DNA of 64,000 nucleotides. Source: Phyllostachys edulis (lineage: Eukaryota > Streptophyta > Magnoliopsida > Poales > Poaceae). Positions 1 through 12,489 of the stretch are shown here, in pieces. Where the stretch lies: assembly GCA_036346405.1 (NCBI GenBank), contig CM070561.1, positions 8,664,441-8,728,440 on the forward strand. The letters run 5' to 3'. The notes beneath the pieces were generated by a model, which did no database searches, was not told where the DNA came from, and was given only the letters and a program-made list of their open reading frames with translations. Numbering within the stretch: the first letter of the stretch is position 1; every line of letters begins with the position of its first letter. Position numbers and translations under genes: made by a program.

Positions 1-1024
1 ACACGCACGCATCTCAAAGCGTCGTCTTCGTCTTTGATTGACCTATACCGCTTCTCCAAGCATTGACCCGTGCCCACAGTTTAGCCAAAAGTTACCAAGG
101 CGGTATTTGGTGAAATTACCAAAATACCCCTTCTCGATCCTTCTCCATGGACCGAGTCCAATCCTGTCGAAGCAATCGCCTGCTTCGCCACGTGTAGGTA
201 GATCAACGGCTCTCATCATGTCAGCAAGTCTCTCCCGTCTGGATCCCACTGGAACCTTCGTGGCACTTGCACCGACCCCCACACCGCTTGATCAACCAGT
301 CGCACCGAACTGCCCGTTCGGTCATCCTTGTCCATTCTACGCCACGCTTGAGTCCATTGACCTCACCCAACATCCTTGATCGTTCTGGACCTCAGCTCTC
401 CAAGCTTAGTCCCGATCCTCCTCGCCGTTGACTGTCATTAACCGTCAAGCAACCTGCACAACAATAGACAAATAAATCGAATCCGGGAACAAGTTCTACA
501 CAACTTGACCCACGTTAGTGAAAACATGCATCATGCAACACACATGCACTGAAACCCTTGACCTTGTCCTTACCCACAACCAATTCTCCGAGTAGGTCGA
601 CATTCACAACAAATTCGGTACGACCGCCATGTTACCAGCAGTACAACCGGACTACGGTCGTACCGCTCCAATAACGGTGGTCGTTCCGATTTCCAATGAA
701 GACCAAAACTTCTCAAAACATCTTCTCTGGAAAAAGGCTACCGCCATCTACAAAACAGTATAACCGAGCTCCGGTACTACCGCCATGAAACCTGCGGTCA
801 TACCGCTCTTCAAGAAAACCAAAACACGAAAACACTTGTTCTGGAATTTTTGAACCGCCAACTAACTTGCGGTAAAACCGTGATGCGGTACAATCGCTCA
901 TAACACGCCGGTGCGACCGAAATTCCTGGCACTTGCTGAAAACTCAAAAATTCAACAAACCTTCAACGCTATTGCCAATTGTCTCATCACCTAAGATCAT
1001 GAGCATGTCCCCATGACATCCACA
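1..1024 (-). mobile_element. Sirevirus-family copia LTR, 5' part, cut by window edge
   Basis: Read on the minus strand this begins TGTGGATGTCATGGGGAC, matching the starts of the LTRs at 45675 and 58655. It then follows the same order of blocks: the region of GGTCAGACCGG-like motifs (here diverged), the stretch around 480-530 matching the sequence before the TTGTTCCCGG block, and positions 38-470 matching 46320-46740 and 59300-59740. Its other end lies beyond position 1. It is more diverged than the two LTRs of the full element, so it is an older or sister copy. The ORFs on both strands inside it are not genes. Confidence 0.85.
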
Positions 1025-1523
1025 CATCATCGCCACCATCCAAGGACAACGGACAAGATATACCGAAGATCGTTTTGTAACCAAACCATATAGCTTAAGT
1101 TTGCCAAGACTCATTCTGTGCATTAAGTCGACTCACCAGCTTATGAGTATCGATCGAGTAGAACGTTGAATTTTTCCTTTATTTGTATGGTGTATTTTCT
1201 TTTGTTACGTCGTACGTATGTCTTTTGATCTTGTGTACAACGTTTTCATTAAATAGGTAGACTTCTCTCCTCATAGCTTCCTTTCTCATCTTTTGCTATT
1301 TTTCTCTTCTCTAACAATCCATTGGACTTCTAACCTATCAATGCACCTGAGACTTGAAGGACGAGTCGATACCTCAAAAACTTTGAACAACTCAAGACCC
1401 TAGACCAGAAGCCAATTTGAAGATAGACTCTCTCTATCTCTCAATTCATTTATCCTATGTGCGTATTCTTTCTTTCTAGCCTCTCCGAATCTCGGGGATG
1501 AGATTCCTTTTAAGGGGGTAGTT
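1025..1523 (+). other. 3' internal end of a gypsy element (non-coding)
   Basis: No coding potential is seen. The stretch ends with a polypurine-rich tract (AAGGGGGTAGTT at about 1512-1523) directly before the LTR that starts at 1524, which is where the plus-strand priming site of an LTR retrotransposon lies. This suggests the downstream LTR was the 3' LTR of a fuller element. The origin of 1025-1260 is unclear. Confidence 0.45.
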
Positions 1524-4500
1524 TGTAACATCCCAAAGTGCTGTTACCAAAATAAAATAAATAAAGTTATTATTTTGTTGGATTTTCTGAATTTGAAAGA
1601 GTTTTATTGCTTTATTTGAATTTATGAAGTTATAAAAGTCAAAAGTAAAATTTATTAAATTTTTGAAGTTTTATTTGAGTTAAAGTTGAAAAATAAAAAT
1701 TAATTAATTTCTGGAATTTTCTGAGATTTTAAAAGCTTTTCCCTAATTATTTTAAAACTAAAATAATTCATTTACGAAATTAAAGGCCAACTTTAAGTTA
1801 GAATTATTTTTATTAAGCTCAAAATAATTCTAGAATTTTTTGTGAATTTTTCTAGAATTTTTGGACTCTATTTGCTATGTTCTAAAAATATTTGATTTAT
1901 TGCTTAATCTTTATTTCGAAAATAAAAATAATAATAAAATAAGTTCGGACCAGTCCAAACACTCACCTGCTCGGACCGTCCGTCATGGGTGAACAGTGTT
2001 TCAAAAAAATATTAAAAATATATTTTTCTTTCTTTCTCACAGGGGCCAGACTTCCCTCAAGGTCACCCCCCTCCCGATTTTGCTCCAACCATGTGCACGC
2101 TTAACACCAAAGCACACAAGCATGCACTGCCAACTTGCCCCTTTTATGTTTCAATCAATATGTACATTCCTTTTATCATTTTATCCCTTTCTTTTTCTCT
2201 CCCATCCATCTTCTTCAAACTGAACGTGTTCTTCTCTGGACCATCAATGGCAGCAGCCATGGCCGACCCCGCCGCCACCCACGCCACCTCCGGCCGCTGG
2301 CGCCGCCCTCACCGCCGCCCATCTCCACCACCGCGCCGCCTCTCCTCCCCTCCCCTTTCCCTCACAACCATGCAATGGAGCTCCAACCTCCATTAATGGC
2401 TGCCACCACCTCTCTCCTCCTTTCTCTTCACTCAAGCCATCAAAATTGATTCTGTCTGAAGCGAAACGTCCCTACTAAACTCAGCCACGTCGTAGGACCT
2501 TCAATTGCACGTTTGATCCACTACATGCAGTTAATTTAATCATTTCATTTCGTTCTTCCATTGCAACCAAAGCTGTCACCTGTAGCTCTTCGCCGGAGCA
2601 TCGCCGGAACATCCGCGCCACCGTGAGCCCAAGCCACGCCGATGTCGTCGTCCTCGCCTCCGGCCATCCGTACACGTTCCTCCACAACTGAGGTGAGCAC
2701 CGGCATCCCCATCATCCCCTTTCTCCATTCCACCCCTCGCCGGCCGTCGGAACGCCGTCATTCGCCGGCAACGTCGCCATCCGAATCTTAGACTGAAGCT
2801 CTTTTCTTTGCGAATTGCATTGCCGTCGAGCTAGGTTTGGCCACGTTGTCTACTTCCCCGACATCGTGGCTTCGCGTTCTACGTGTTGCTCACCTCCGCG
2901 TCACCGGGAACTCACCAGAGCACCACCCTCCATGGCCACCATTTCCTTTCTCCATGCTTGCTATCGGCAGGTTGAAGAAAGGTGAACAGTGAACAATAAT
3001 TGATTTCTATTGCATGCTTGCTACTTTGTACATACACATTTTAATCCTTCCAAAAATTCTTGCTCTCACACGCAAACTCCAAATCCATCAGTTCTTTCTC
3101 CTAAATTCATCTACTATATTTAGTATTTATTTTATAATTTTTGGATTTTATCTGGATTTTATTTGAATTCAGATCGTTTACGCGTTTAGATTTCGACGAC
3201 TTCGGACGATCGGATTTCAACGTCGTATGAGATCATCGTTTAATCAAGCAAGGCAAGTTATACCCTTGATCATATTGCACCCATTATTTCAAATTATTTA
3301 TTCTGTTTTAAATTATTATTGCATGTTATTTTTATCCAGTTATTTAAATTCCTGTTTTAAATTATAGTTATACCTAAATCCTTTGTACTGCCAATTTTGA
3401 CATTGAAATAAACGTACCTTGACACCTTAGATGAAAATCTAGTTTATGCAATAGTATGAACTAGAAAGTTTTGGGAAAAATTATGCTTAGCCATGCTTAG
3501 ACCCGAAATACTTGATTTGGGGAATTTCAGCCAAAAATCAAATGTTGTTTAAAATTGTATCCATAGCATTGTTGTGCCATGGATGTTTGAAAAGGATTTT
3601 GAAAAGCAAAAGTAAAATTGGTTTGGACCTGGGCAAAATGGATACTTGGTAGGTGCAGGTTTATGCACGGGATCAATCCAGGTAGGATTGAGGCCCAGGG
3701 TTTTTATTGGAAGTAGCCCAAGTTAGTTAAGGACCGACCTGAGAGCCGCTTTTGCTAAGCCACAATCATACTACCACATGTCCTGTGTGGGTAGGACCTG
3801 GCCAACTAATTTGTAAAGTTCCATCACGGTTGATCCTGTTTGTACGTGGGCGGTCTTTCATGGCCATTTCTTTTGACAAAGTCTTTCATGACTATTGTTC
3901 CCACCTAGCGCAAGAGGGGGCTCAAATTATGCGGGTTGCAGCCCAAAGGGAGCGAAACCTTAGCGAGGGGAGACTACGGTGGAATGGTGCTTTGTAAAGG
4001 CCTTGACACGTGCTCTAGACTGCTTACCTAAGGTAGTGAGCGGTGGTATCGACGGATGCCTGACAAACTAGAGAATTCGTGTCATGTGGGTAAAGTTGTA
4101 CAACCTCTGCAGAGTGTAAACCTATTCGAATAGCCGTGTCCACGGTCATGGACATGTTTAGCATTGGCCACTCAAAGTTAGACTTTGGTTTTGAATTCAA
4201 AATGGATTTGACACAAATGGTTTATCAAATTGGGAATTTTGGTGGTTAGCCTTGTGATAGGAGGGTATCCATCACCATGTTTCACATGGAGGTTATCCAA
4301 CTATAAAACTTGAGTTTATAAAATGAATTTTAGATATAGATTAACTGCTTTGGAACTTAGTATGAATATTTGAAAGAAACATGGCTTTATGCAAAATAAA
4401 CCCTATAAGCCTTCCTTTGAAATATCCTTTATGCATGCATTGACTCTGTTACTTGATGGGTGTAACTTGCGAGCACGGTAGTAGTGCTCATCATTGCTTA

Positions 4501-4781
4501 TTACAAAATAATCTCAGAGGAGGAGTACTTCATGGACGAGGAGGACTGACGACTAGGCTGTGCTCCCAGACGATTGCCTGTGGTGTATCGTTTGGCCTAC
4601 TACTATCTTTTGCTTTCTGCTGTAATTTTCTTTTAGGCCAAGTGCCCTTTTGTAATAAATACTCTGATATTATCAATAAAATGCGTGATTTGGACTTGTT
4701 ACCATATTTGTGAACTGTGTACACTAGCTGTTCCTGGACTAGTGTTGTAAACACAGAATTTGGGATCTTTTAATCCCGGGT
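1524..4781 (+). mobile_element. Ty3/gypsy-type LTR (family G), about 3.26 kb
   Basis: The LTR starts TGTAACATCCCAAAGTGC, the same start as 19445, and is homologous on the other strand to 15916-19019 and 33597-41854. It shares the block GCAAGGCAAGTTA...CTTGATCATATT (about 3248-3280) with all family copies. It should end in AATCCCGGGTCTTACA, but here the sequence passes from AATCCCGGG straight into copia LTR sequence near 4781, so a few bases are lost at the junction. Small ORFs at 1996-2760, 3752-3997 and 4453-4713 are not conserved between copies and are not called as genes. Confidence 0.85.
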
Positions 4782-5292
4782 TCGACAAATAGGATCCGTC
4801 ACGAGCACTATATAAGGAGATGCATGAGGCTGTTGGGAGGACGGGTAAACGTAACAGACGAGACACACGAAAGTCGTGAGTTTAGTTGTTCCACCGAAAC
4901 CCTAGCCGCCATCTCTTTGGGAGATCTGCCGTGCGACTTGGTGCTAGCACACCTGCACATGGTTGTTCATTTCCTGGACGTGTGGATACCGTAGAGGCGC
5001 TACTGCGGTTGCTGTTGCGCTTGAGGATGATCCACGATCTTCACACAGAACTACAGAGGTCGCTGAAGGAGACGATCGACCACGACCACCGCACCGGTGT
5101 GCTCAACGCTGGACGATCGACTATGACCACTACATCGACGCGCTCTTCGTTGGACCAGGCTGCTCCAATCCTTCTTCCACTGCTCTGCACATTTGGTGGT
5201 AACAATCTGTGATCATCTACTTGCTTGATGTCCTGGTTTGTGTGGTAGAAATTTTTGATTTGTTGCTATCGTAGCCTACCCGTAACCCAACA
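4782..5292 (+). mobile_element. Copia LTR fragment (family C), 3' third only
   Basis: It matches the last third of the copia solo LTR at 29860-31511 and, inverted, 33102-33592. It has the TATA-like TATATAA at 4809-4815, the block ACCGAAACCCTAGCCGCCAT near 4892, and ends CGTAACCCAACA at 5292. Its first two thirds are absent: gypsy LTR sequence abuts it instead. A short deletion relative to the other copies lies just before AGGATCCGTC (4791). Confidence 0.8.
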
Positions 5293-8200
5293 ATACTTAG
5301 CATAAATAAGCATGCAATAATCTTTGAAACAGAACTTAAATAATTTGAGTTACTGTGTGCAATATGATCAAGAGTGTAACTTGCCTGGTCCAAAAGCTTG
5401 AAGAACTAATTAGGAGAACTCGGGCTCCCCAAAGAGTCGCAATCTACACGAGACAAAGCAAAACAAAATCAAATAACAGCCAATAAGATCCAAATGAATT
5501 CCAAACAAACCCAAATAGCAAAGAACAGAACAAGATGAACTAAGAAAGGGCACTCAAGAGAAGGTCCAATAGGTTGAAGGGAGGTCCAACAAGTTGGGGA
5601 AGTCCTCAGGAGAGGGTGGTCTTTGCAAAAGACGAAAAGGGCGGCAAAGACCAAGAAGGTAGTCTTTGCAAAAAGGGAGGTCCTGAGAGAGTCCCGAGAG
5701 GGCAAAAGGGAGGTCTCAGAGGAGGAGGTTCAGAGGAGGACCCAAGAGGGTTGTCTTTGTAAGAAGACCGAGAGGGTCGTCTTGCGAAGAGACCTACAAT
5801 GACCAGGAGGGTGGTCTTGGCCAAGGGAGGTCTTGAGGAGCTCAAGGGGACGTCCTAGGGAGGATGTCCCGAGGAGGTCAAGGAGGTCTTTTAGGAGGTC
5901 CTGAGAAGATTGTCTTTGCAAGAAGCCCAAGAAGGTCATCTTTGCAAAAAGAGACCCTCAGGAGCTCCAAAGGAGGAGATTCAACAAAGGCCACAACTAT
6001 GCTGCATGGTCGTAAGAGATATACGACTTCGCAACATGGTCACACGGAACCTAGGAAGGAACATAGCACGGAGGTACTCACCAAGGCTGAGAGGGAGATA
6101 GAAGAGGAGAGGGAGGTGGTCAAGGGCTCGGCGACGACAGTTGATGGTGACACTGGCGCTCCAGTGAACCCCTACGGTGGCGAAGTGGCGGCGCCAACTC
6201 TGGTGATCTCCTTGTTGACGAGGAGGCGACGGCACCGCCTCAACGGACTTCTTGGCAAAGCTTCAAGCACAGAGTAAGAAGGCAAAGAGCTAGAGAATTA
6301 AGTGGCCAAAGGTGAGGAAAGGAGGGCTACTCAGGCTATTTATAACCAAGAGAGAAAGAGTGAGTGGCACTGAGAGACTTAGTGACTCCCAAGGCAAAGG
6401 TAGGTGAAGGACAAGACAAGGCATGTCCTGAAAAGAAGGAAAAGATGGGGCAGGTAAAGGAAAAGACAGAAGGGGGAACACACGGTACCACAGCAATGAC
6501 CGCATTCAATGCGCACAGACTTCTGTGGTGGGGAGAAGGAGGAAACAAGCTGAGCTGACAGGTGGGACTAGTCAACTACACAGGTGAGGTGGTCAAACCA
6601 ATAGGGTGGTCATGACCAAAGGAGTTCATGGCAAAATGACAAAAGAGGAGGAGATCGCGGCCTCAAGGGGAGGTCGCGGCTAAAGGACAAAAGAGAGGAG
6701 GTCGCGACCAAGAGGGAGGTCCTGACCACAAAGGGTGGTTATGACAAGGAGGGTGGTCTTCACAAAAAGACCACAAGGGTGGTCTTTACAAAAAGACCAA
6801 AAGATCTTGGGGACGGGGAGGTCCTGAGGAACACGACAAAGCGCGGCGAAGCAGGGCCGTTCGATTCAGATTGGGTGGCACAAAAAGGATGAGACGTTCG
6901 GACCGGCCGAACGCGCCACAAGATAGAGCCGTTCGATACAGATCAGACGGTTCCAAACGAAGGCGTGGAGGTCTGGTCCATCAGATCCAAACAAAGGGAG
7001 GTCTGGACCCCCAGATCCAAACGAATGGAGGTCCAGATGGAGGGGTTTCAAAGGGAGAGGGATCCAACAGAGGAGATCCACAGAAAGTGGTCCAAAGGAG
7101 GTCTTGACGATCAGGATGAACTCAAAGGAGATCCCAACGGTCAAGAGGAGATCAAGGAGGTCTCAACGGTCAAGGTGGAGCCAAAGGAGATCTCGACGGT
7201 CAAGACCAACACAGGGAAGGTCTCAACGGTCAAAATGGAACCAAAGGACATCTCGACGGTCAAGACCAACACATGGAAGGTCTCAACGGTCAAGATGGAA
7301 CCAAAGGAGATCTCGACGGTCAATACCAACACACGGAAGGTCTCAATGGTCAAGATGGAACCAAAGGAGATCTCGACGGTCAAGACCAACATAGGGAAGG
7401 TCTCAGCGGTCAAGATGGAACCAAAGGAGATCTCGACGGTCAAGACCAACATAGGAAAGGTCTTAACGGTCAAGATGGAACCAAAGGACATCTCGACGGT
7501 CAAGACCAACACAGGGAAAGTCTCAATGGTCAAGATGAAGCCAAAGGATATCTCGACGGTCAAGACCAACACAGGGAAGGTCTCAACGGTTAAGATGAAG
7601 CCAAAGGAGATCTCGACGGTCAAGACCAACTCAGGGAAGGTCTCAACGGTCAAGATAGAACCAAAGGAGATCTTGACGGTCAAGACCAACACAGGGAAGG
7701 TCTCAACGGTCAAGATGGAACCAAAGGAGATCTCGACGGTCAAGATGCAACAAGGGGAGGTGGAGCAACTAAGAGGAAAGGCGCGAAGGAGCGGGGACTG
7801 CCAGATTATGAGCGGGTAGAGCAAAGCGATGAGGATGTTCAGACCAGCTGAAAGTGCCAATAAGATCGGGCTGTCCAATGCGGATCGGATGGTCCACAAG
7901 AGATGAAGGTCTAGAACGAGCGGGAGGTCCGAACGGATGCGAGGGAGGTTCAAAAGAACACTGGGAGGTCCAAAGGGATACAGAGAGATCCAATTGAACA
8001 CAAGGAAGGTCCAATTGAACACAGAGAGGTTCAGATGAACATAGGGAGGTCCAAATGAACACAGAGAGGATTCCAACAAACACAGGGAGGTCCAAAGGAA
8101 CACAAAGGAGATTCAAGTGAAGAAGGAGGTTTGGACCGAAAGGAGGTCTAAACCATAGAGAAATCCAAACCAACAAAGAGGAGGTATGAACCACAAAGAG

Positions 8201-8631
8201 ATTCAAACCAACAAAGAGGAGGTTTAGACACAAGGGAAGTCTAGATACAAGGGAGGTCTAGGCACACAGGAGGGTTCTAGACACAGGAGGGTTCTAGACA
8301 CAAAGAGATCTGGACTTCAAGAGATGGCCAAGCAAGAGGGAGGTCTGGGCATAAAGGAAGTCTGGACACGAGGAGAGGTCCAAACTCAAGGAAGTCTGGA
8401 TAGAAAGAACAGGGCTAAGAGGAGAGCAGAACTAGCAGAGAAAGGGAGAGACAACGCAAGAGATCAAACAACTCCATATAAACCAAGCTTTAGGATTAGT
8501 TGAAGTTCGGTTTAATCATTTTAAACACCCGATTTTCGAAAATCTCAAGTTAAGCTTTGAACTCTCATCAAAACCAAATGGTTCTTTTTATTTTGAAAAC
8601 TTGAAAAGGCTCAGAAAGCCAGGGTGTTACA
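5293..8631 (-). mobile_element. Ty3/gypsy-type LTR (subfamily TGTAACACCCTGG), truncated
   Basis: Read on the minus strand it starts TGTAACACCCTGGCTTTC at 8631 and contains the conserved block GCAAGTTACACTCTTGATC (about 5367-5385). It is truncated at 5293, where copia LTR sequence abuts. A second copy of the subfamily is at 24079-25981. Most of the interior is purine-rich on the plus strand and built from short irregular repeats (GGAGGTC-type) plus a regular 60-bp array at 7141-7750. The resulting long open frames on both strands are a by-product of the repeats. Confidence 0.8.
7141..7750. repeat. 60-bp tandem repeat, about 10 copies
   Basis: Ten successive units keep an exact 60-bp period without indels. 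The unit carries GGTCTCAACGGTCAAGATGG, then AAAGGAGATCTCGACGGT, then CAAGACCAACACAGGGAA. Because 60 is a multiple of three, a repeat with no stop in one unit stays open for its whole length in several frames. The related LTR at 24079-25981 has only about 2.5-3 copies. Confidence 0.95.
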
Positions 8632-9128
8632 ATCTGGCTTTAATTGGTTGGATCTAGTGACAAGGTCATGCTATGGCGTGGTCTTGTAGCGCTGATACCA
8701 TCGATCCAGGGTGAAAACTCTTGATCTGGCCTTCGCTGGTTCGATCCGACAACGACGTTGACCTGAGCGGCGTTACCTTCTTGAAGGCATTGCTTTGGAG
8801 AACTGGTACTTGAGCTTCGGAATGAAAACTCTTGATCTGACCTTCGCTGGTTAGATCCGGCGACGACGACGTGAGTCGTATCTCTTCTTGGAGGCGTCGC
8901 TACGGAGATTGGCCCATCATCACCTCTTTGCTACACAGCTACTATTCGCGTGTGGACGATCTCTTAGTTGGTCCCGGAGGTGGGGCTAGGTGGTCTTTTT
9001 TTAGGCTAGCCTTTGCATAACAATTTGTTTGTCATTGTTGGCTTTTGGCCATTTTTTATTTTAAGCTTTTAGTTGATGGTGGTGTAATGGCTGTGTGCAT
9101 CCTTAGTTGATGCAGAGGCCGGGAGTTG
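8632..9128 (+). mobile_element. LINE 3' tail (plus strand), 5'-truncated
   Basis: This is non-coding sequence with two related blocks (AAAACTCTTGATCTGGCC near 8714 and AAAACTCTTGATCTGACC near 8825) and an end reading GATGCAGAGGCCGGGAGTTG. From general knowledge this resembles 3' untranslated tails of grass L1-type LINEs. It runs into a T/A homopolymer at about 9129 shared with the LINE on the other strand. The assignment rests on remembered resemblance. Confidence 0.45.
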
Positions 9129-10745
9129 TACTTCTTTTTTTTTGAAAAGAGGGAAACCCTACTTTTGATTGAAAGCATATAAATGGTTCTGACAAAGAAG
9201 ATACACAGAACAAAACTAGGGGTTCCAGTTTGTGATACAAGCACAGCAAAAACAACAACTAAACTTCCATCCTAAGGCCAAAGGCTACACCAACCGAACC
9301 AACAGAACTGGGCACGCCAGTTTACAAAACCAGCACAGCAGAACAAAAGCTAAACTGTCAACAAGACTAAGGCCAGCTGCTACATCAACAAAACCAACAT
9401 CAACCTCACCAAGGCCAGCTGCTACACCAACATAACCATCAACCACCTCAGTAAAGGCTAAGTATTATACAAATTAACAGTAGAGTTAACTTTCCTATTA
9501 CAAAAGTTTTTCACCCAAGCTTCAGTAGACGCCATGAAACAATCCAGCTTTTCACCATCATCCCCTTTTAAAAGAACCCGCCATTGCTGCAAACAAGATA
9601 AAATTTTGAAGATCACATCTATTGGATTCTTAATATAACTCTTCTCAAACACCATATTGTTCCTAATTCTCCAAAGAGCCCAACCGTAGCTGCAAAACTA
9701 AACAAAGCAACATCGTAATTATTAGCCCCCCTTTTTTTTCCAACCAATTTAGTTGGAAATCATCTAAACAAGTTGGATGTCGCTTCCAGCTAAGGATCTC
9801 TTTAATACAAATCCATAAGAAATTTGATAAACTGCATGAAAACAGGATATGATCGATGTTCTCTTCCACACCACAAAGAAGACAATTAGTATTACCTTTC
9901 CAACCCCTATGTTTAAGCTGGTCTAAAGTTTGGACTCTATTATTATAACAAAGCCAAATAAAGATTTTGACCTTTAAAGGACATTTGTTTTTCCAAAGCT
10001 TAGTTAACTTCCTACTCTTGACACCCCCAAATAACAGAAAGTTATACAAGGATTTAATTGAGAAGATCCCAGATTTCTCGAGACACCACACTAGTGTATC
10101 CCTGTTGTTATTAAACTCAACCTGTTCAATATCCAACTTAATGTCCTCCCACTGTTGGTTTTCTTCTACCCCAAAACTTCTACGGAAAGAAATAACCCAA
10201 CTATCATTATGCACCCCAGCATATACAGCCATAGAAGGTGACTGGCAGAGATTGAATAGTTTGTTGTACTTAAGTTTGAAAGAGCAATCATTAATCCAAA
10301 CATCCTCCCAAAAGGAAATGTCCTGGCCATTACCCACTTTATAACTGACCCCAAGTTGAAAAGATGTTTAACTTTCATCACACTTTTCCAGAACTGAGAA
10401 GCACCTAAGGTTCTAGCCTTCCTGAACACCCCTGTAGGAAAGTATTTTGCTTTAAGAATATTGAACCATAAATCCTTATTAGCTGATTTAATTCTCTAAA
10501 TCCATTTAGCCATAAGGCAGTCATTCATTACCCTTGTGTTTATAATCCCCAAACTGCCAAACTTTTTAGGTCTACAAACAGCACCCCAATTAACCATGTG
10601 ATACTTAAATTTGTCAGTAGCTCCACTCCAAAAGAATCTAGCTCTAATACGATCCATCTTTTTATAAGTCTCTTCATTAAATCTATAAAACCCCATAGTA
10701 TAGATTGGAACTACTTGAATTACTGTTAACCAGTACCTAAAAAAT
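9129..10745 (-). mobile_element. L1-type LINE, 5'-truncated, minus strand
   Basis: On the minus strand the element enters at the end of the reverse transcriptase region near 10742, runs through the C-terminal part of ORF2, then a 3' UTR (about 9450-9140), and ends in a short A-run (plus-strand T-run at 9129-9138). The 3' UTR contains a short direct repeat (AAGGCCAGCTGCTACA-like at about 9371 and 9411). Truncation at the 5' end is usual for LINE insertions. I could not find a convincing target-site duplication. Confidence 0.8.
9458..10742 (-). pseudogene. LINE ORF2 C-terminal remnant (zf-RVT region)
   Basis: Three collinear pieces are visible on the minus strand. Around 10696-10496 is the end of the reverse transcriptase region (MGFYRFNEETYKKMDRIRAR, then a FFWSG motif typical of plant LINEs). 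Around 10337-9663 lies GNGQDISFWEDVWI and a zinc-binding segment CLLCGVEENIDHILFSCSLS (C-x2-C ... H-x4-C), characteristic of the zf-RVT domain after plant L1 reverse transcriptases. Around 9655-9458 is the C terminus. The frame is broken by a stop at about 10493-10495 (KWI-stop-RI) and by frameshifts near 10370 and 9690. The endonuclease and catalytic RT core are absent, so the copy cannot move on its own. Confidence 0.85.
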
Positions 10746-12480
10746 AAGCATCATACTCCAAATGGAATCCCAAAGCTCTCCAGCATGAAGCACCTCACTT
10801 GTCTGGATATCCAACTATTCCCCTCCAAAACTAAGATATATATCTTCCAGCTAATTAAGGCTATCGAATGAGAAAGCCCAATGCAATGCCAGGAGACGCC
10901 CGTACGTAGCAGGCCGGCTAGGTGGCTGGCATCGTTCGCAGCGGCTGAGTGAATACGGTGAAGCAATGACGCGGTATCAGGAAGCAACATGTGAAATAGA
11001 CACCGAAGATACAAAGTATGGATGACGGTAACAAATACGAGGAGAGAATAAAGTCATCTATCTTGTATATTTGTTCTCGTTTGGATTTACCAACGGTAGA
11101 TTTTTGCTTGGATTTGTCAATTTGGTGGAGAATAGGATGCAGTTAGTTTTGTTCTATTGCGTCTTTTGTACAACATCGTAAGTATATATAGCACCTCTTA
11201 AAAAAGAGAACATCGTAAGTACTATAGCAAAACTCTTGATCAAATTATGTGTCCAAAGGATATGCAGTATTTTTTTAACACTACAAATATTGATCAAATT
11301 CCTCAAGGTCAGCAGAGAAATTTATATAAGTACATGGAACTAAATTTGACTGTGCCTCAAGTAAATAAGTCTCCAGGAAAAGCTTAAAGGTCCAGCCATG
11401 TTGACTTGCAGGCCACCATCCAAAATGCAATATCAGTTGTAGAACTTTCTTGAAACACAGGGTACATTATTCTATTCGGAGGCACGCCAGACGAAGAAAC
11501 ACAGTCCGAAACATTGGAATAACCAATGAGTAATATAAAAGACTGGAGCAAAACGAAAGATGAAACAAAAATTATGTTAATGAAGTACCAGTTGTGTCCC
11601 CCAATAGTTTGCAAATACCTGTTATACTTGAGACCTAAAACTTCAAACACGTTCTATATTTTGTACCATTCAAATTAATTAATCTACATGCGAAAGATAT
11701 GATTACATGATGCTTATCATAATTAATATCTACAGCAGGACCTCATAAATACCAAGACATGCATGGAGAATAATCTATAGTTCCCAACCAAAGAACTGAC
11801 CGAAACATGAAGTTTCTTCAATCCTCTGCCATCCATCTATATATATACAGCGTTATACATTAAGTAGTCGATTGTCCAAACACAACATAACACATCGTAT
11901 AAGTACTCATCGAAGCACAACATATCACAAACCATATCACACAGTAGCGCAGAACTGGTAGATGTTGCTCCTCGTTAGTTAGAGGTGGTGGGCTGGACGT
12001 ACGCGGCGTAGAGAATAGCCTGTGTAGAAGAGACAGGAAGTGCAACTGGAGAGGAAGACAATGACAGTGATCAGTAGGATTGGATCAGGTCACGTTGTTG
12101 AGGGTGCGGCTAGCGAGAAGAACAGGAAGATAGCAACGATCTCAATAGGATGGTTTTGCGCATGCATATAGGTTCCACATCATACTGCTTTTGAGAGATC
12201 GAGTAACTTGTTCTTACCCAAATTAGGGTGCGAGTTAATTGTTGTTAGGGGATAACCACTAACAAATAGAGGATAAGAGCTATATATGAAGCCATTTAAC
12301 AGCAGCATGCTTTCGAGTTTCCACATGCAACATTACTGACGTGGTGGTGTGGGGATGTATTCTTTGAACAGAATGACCGGGAAGTGGGAACAATAATTAG
12401 AAGTCAGATCAAACGCTCATAGCGTAATTATGTTATATATTGGGGACTGTCTATACAGAATTTGCATATTTTCTCTGTAA
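10746..12480. other. Intergenic, AT-rich; no gene recognised
   Basis: Short frames exist (for example 10751-11014 and 11384-11650 on the minus strand, 87 and 88 residues) but I recognise no family and see no repeat support. The second is rich in hydrophobic residues and could be an exon-sized remnant of something, but nothing shows this. No LTR or TIR ends were identified. Confidence 0.5.
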
Positions 12481-12489
12481 AAACTGTCA

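Noticed and set aside
7141..7750. CRISPR-like array
   Set aside because: Repeats are contiguous with no unique spacers, and the DNA is plant nuclear.
6965..8103. Open frames of 284 residues (plus) and 320 residues (minus)
   Set aside because: Both exist only because a stop-free 60-bp unit is repeated. The proteins are the same 20 residues over and over and sit inside an LTR.
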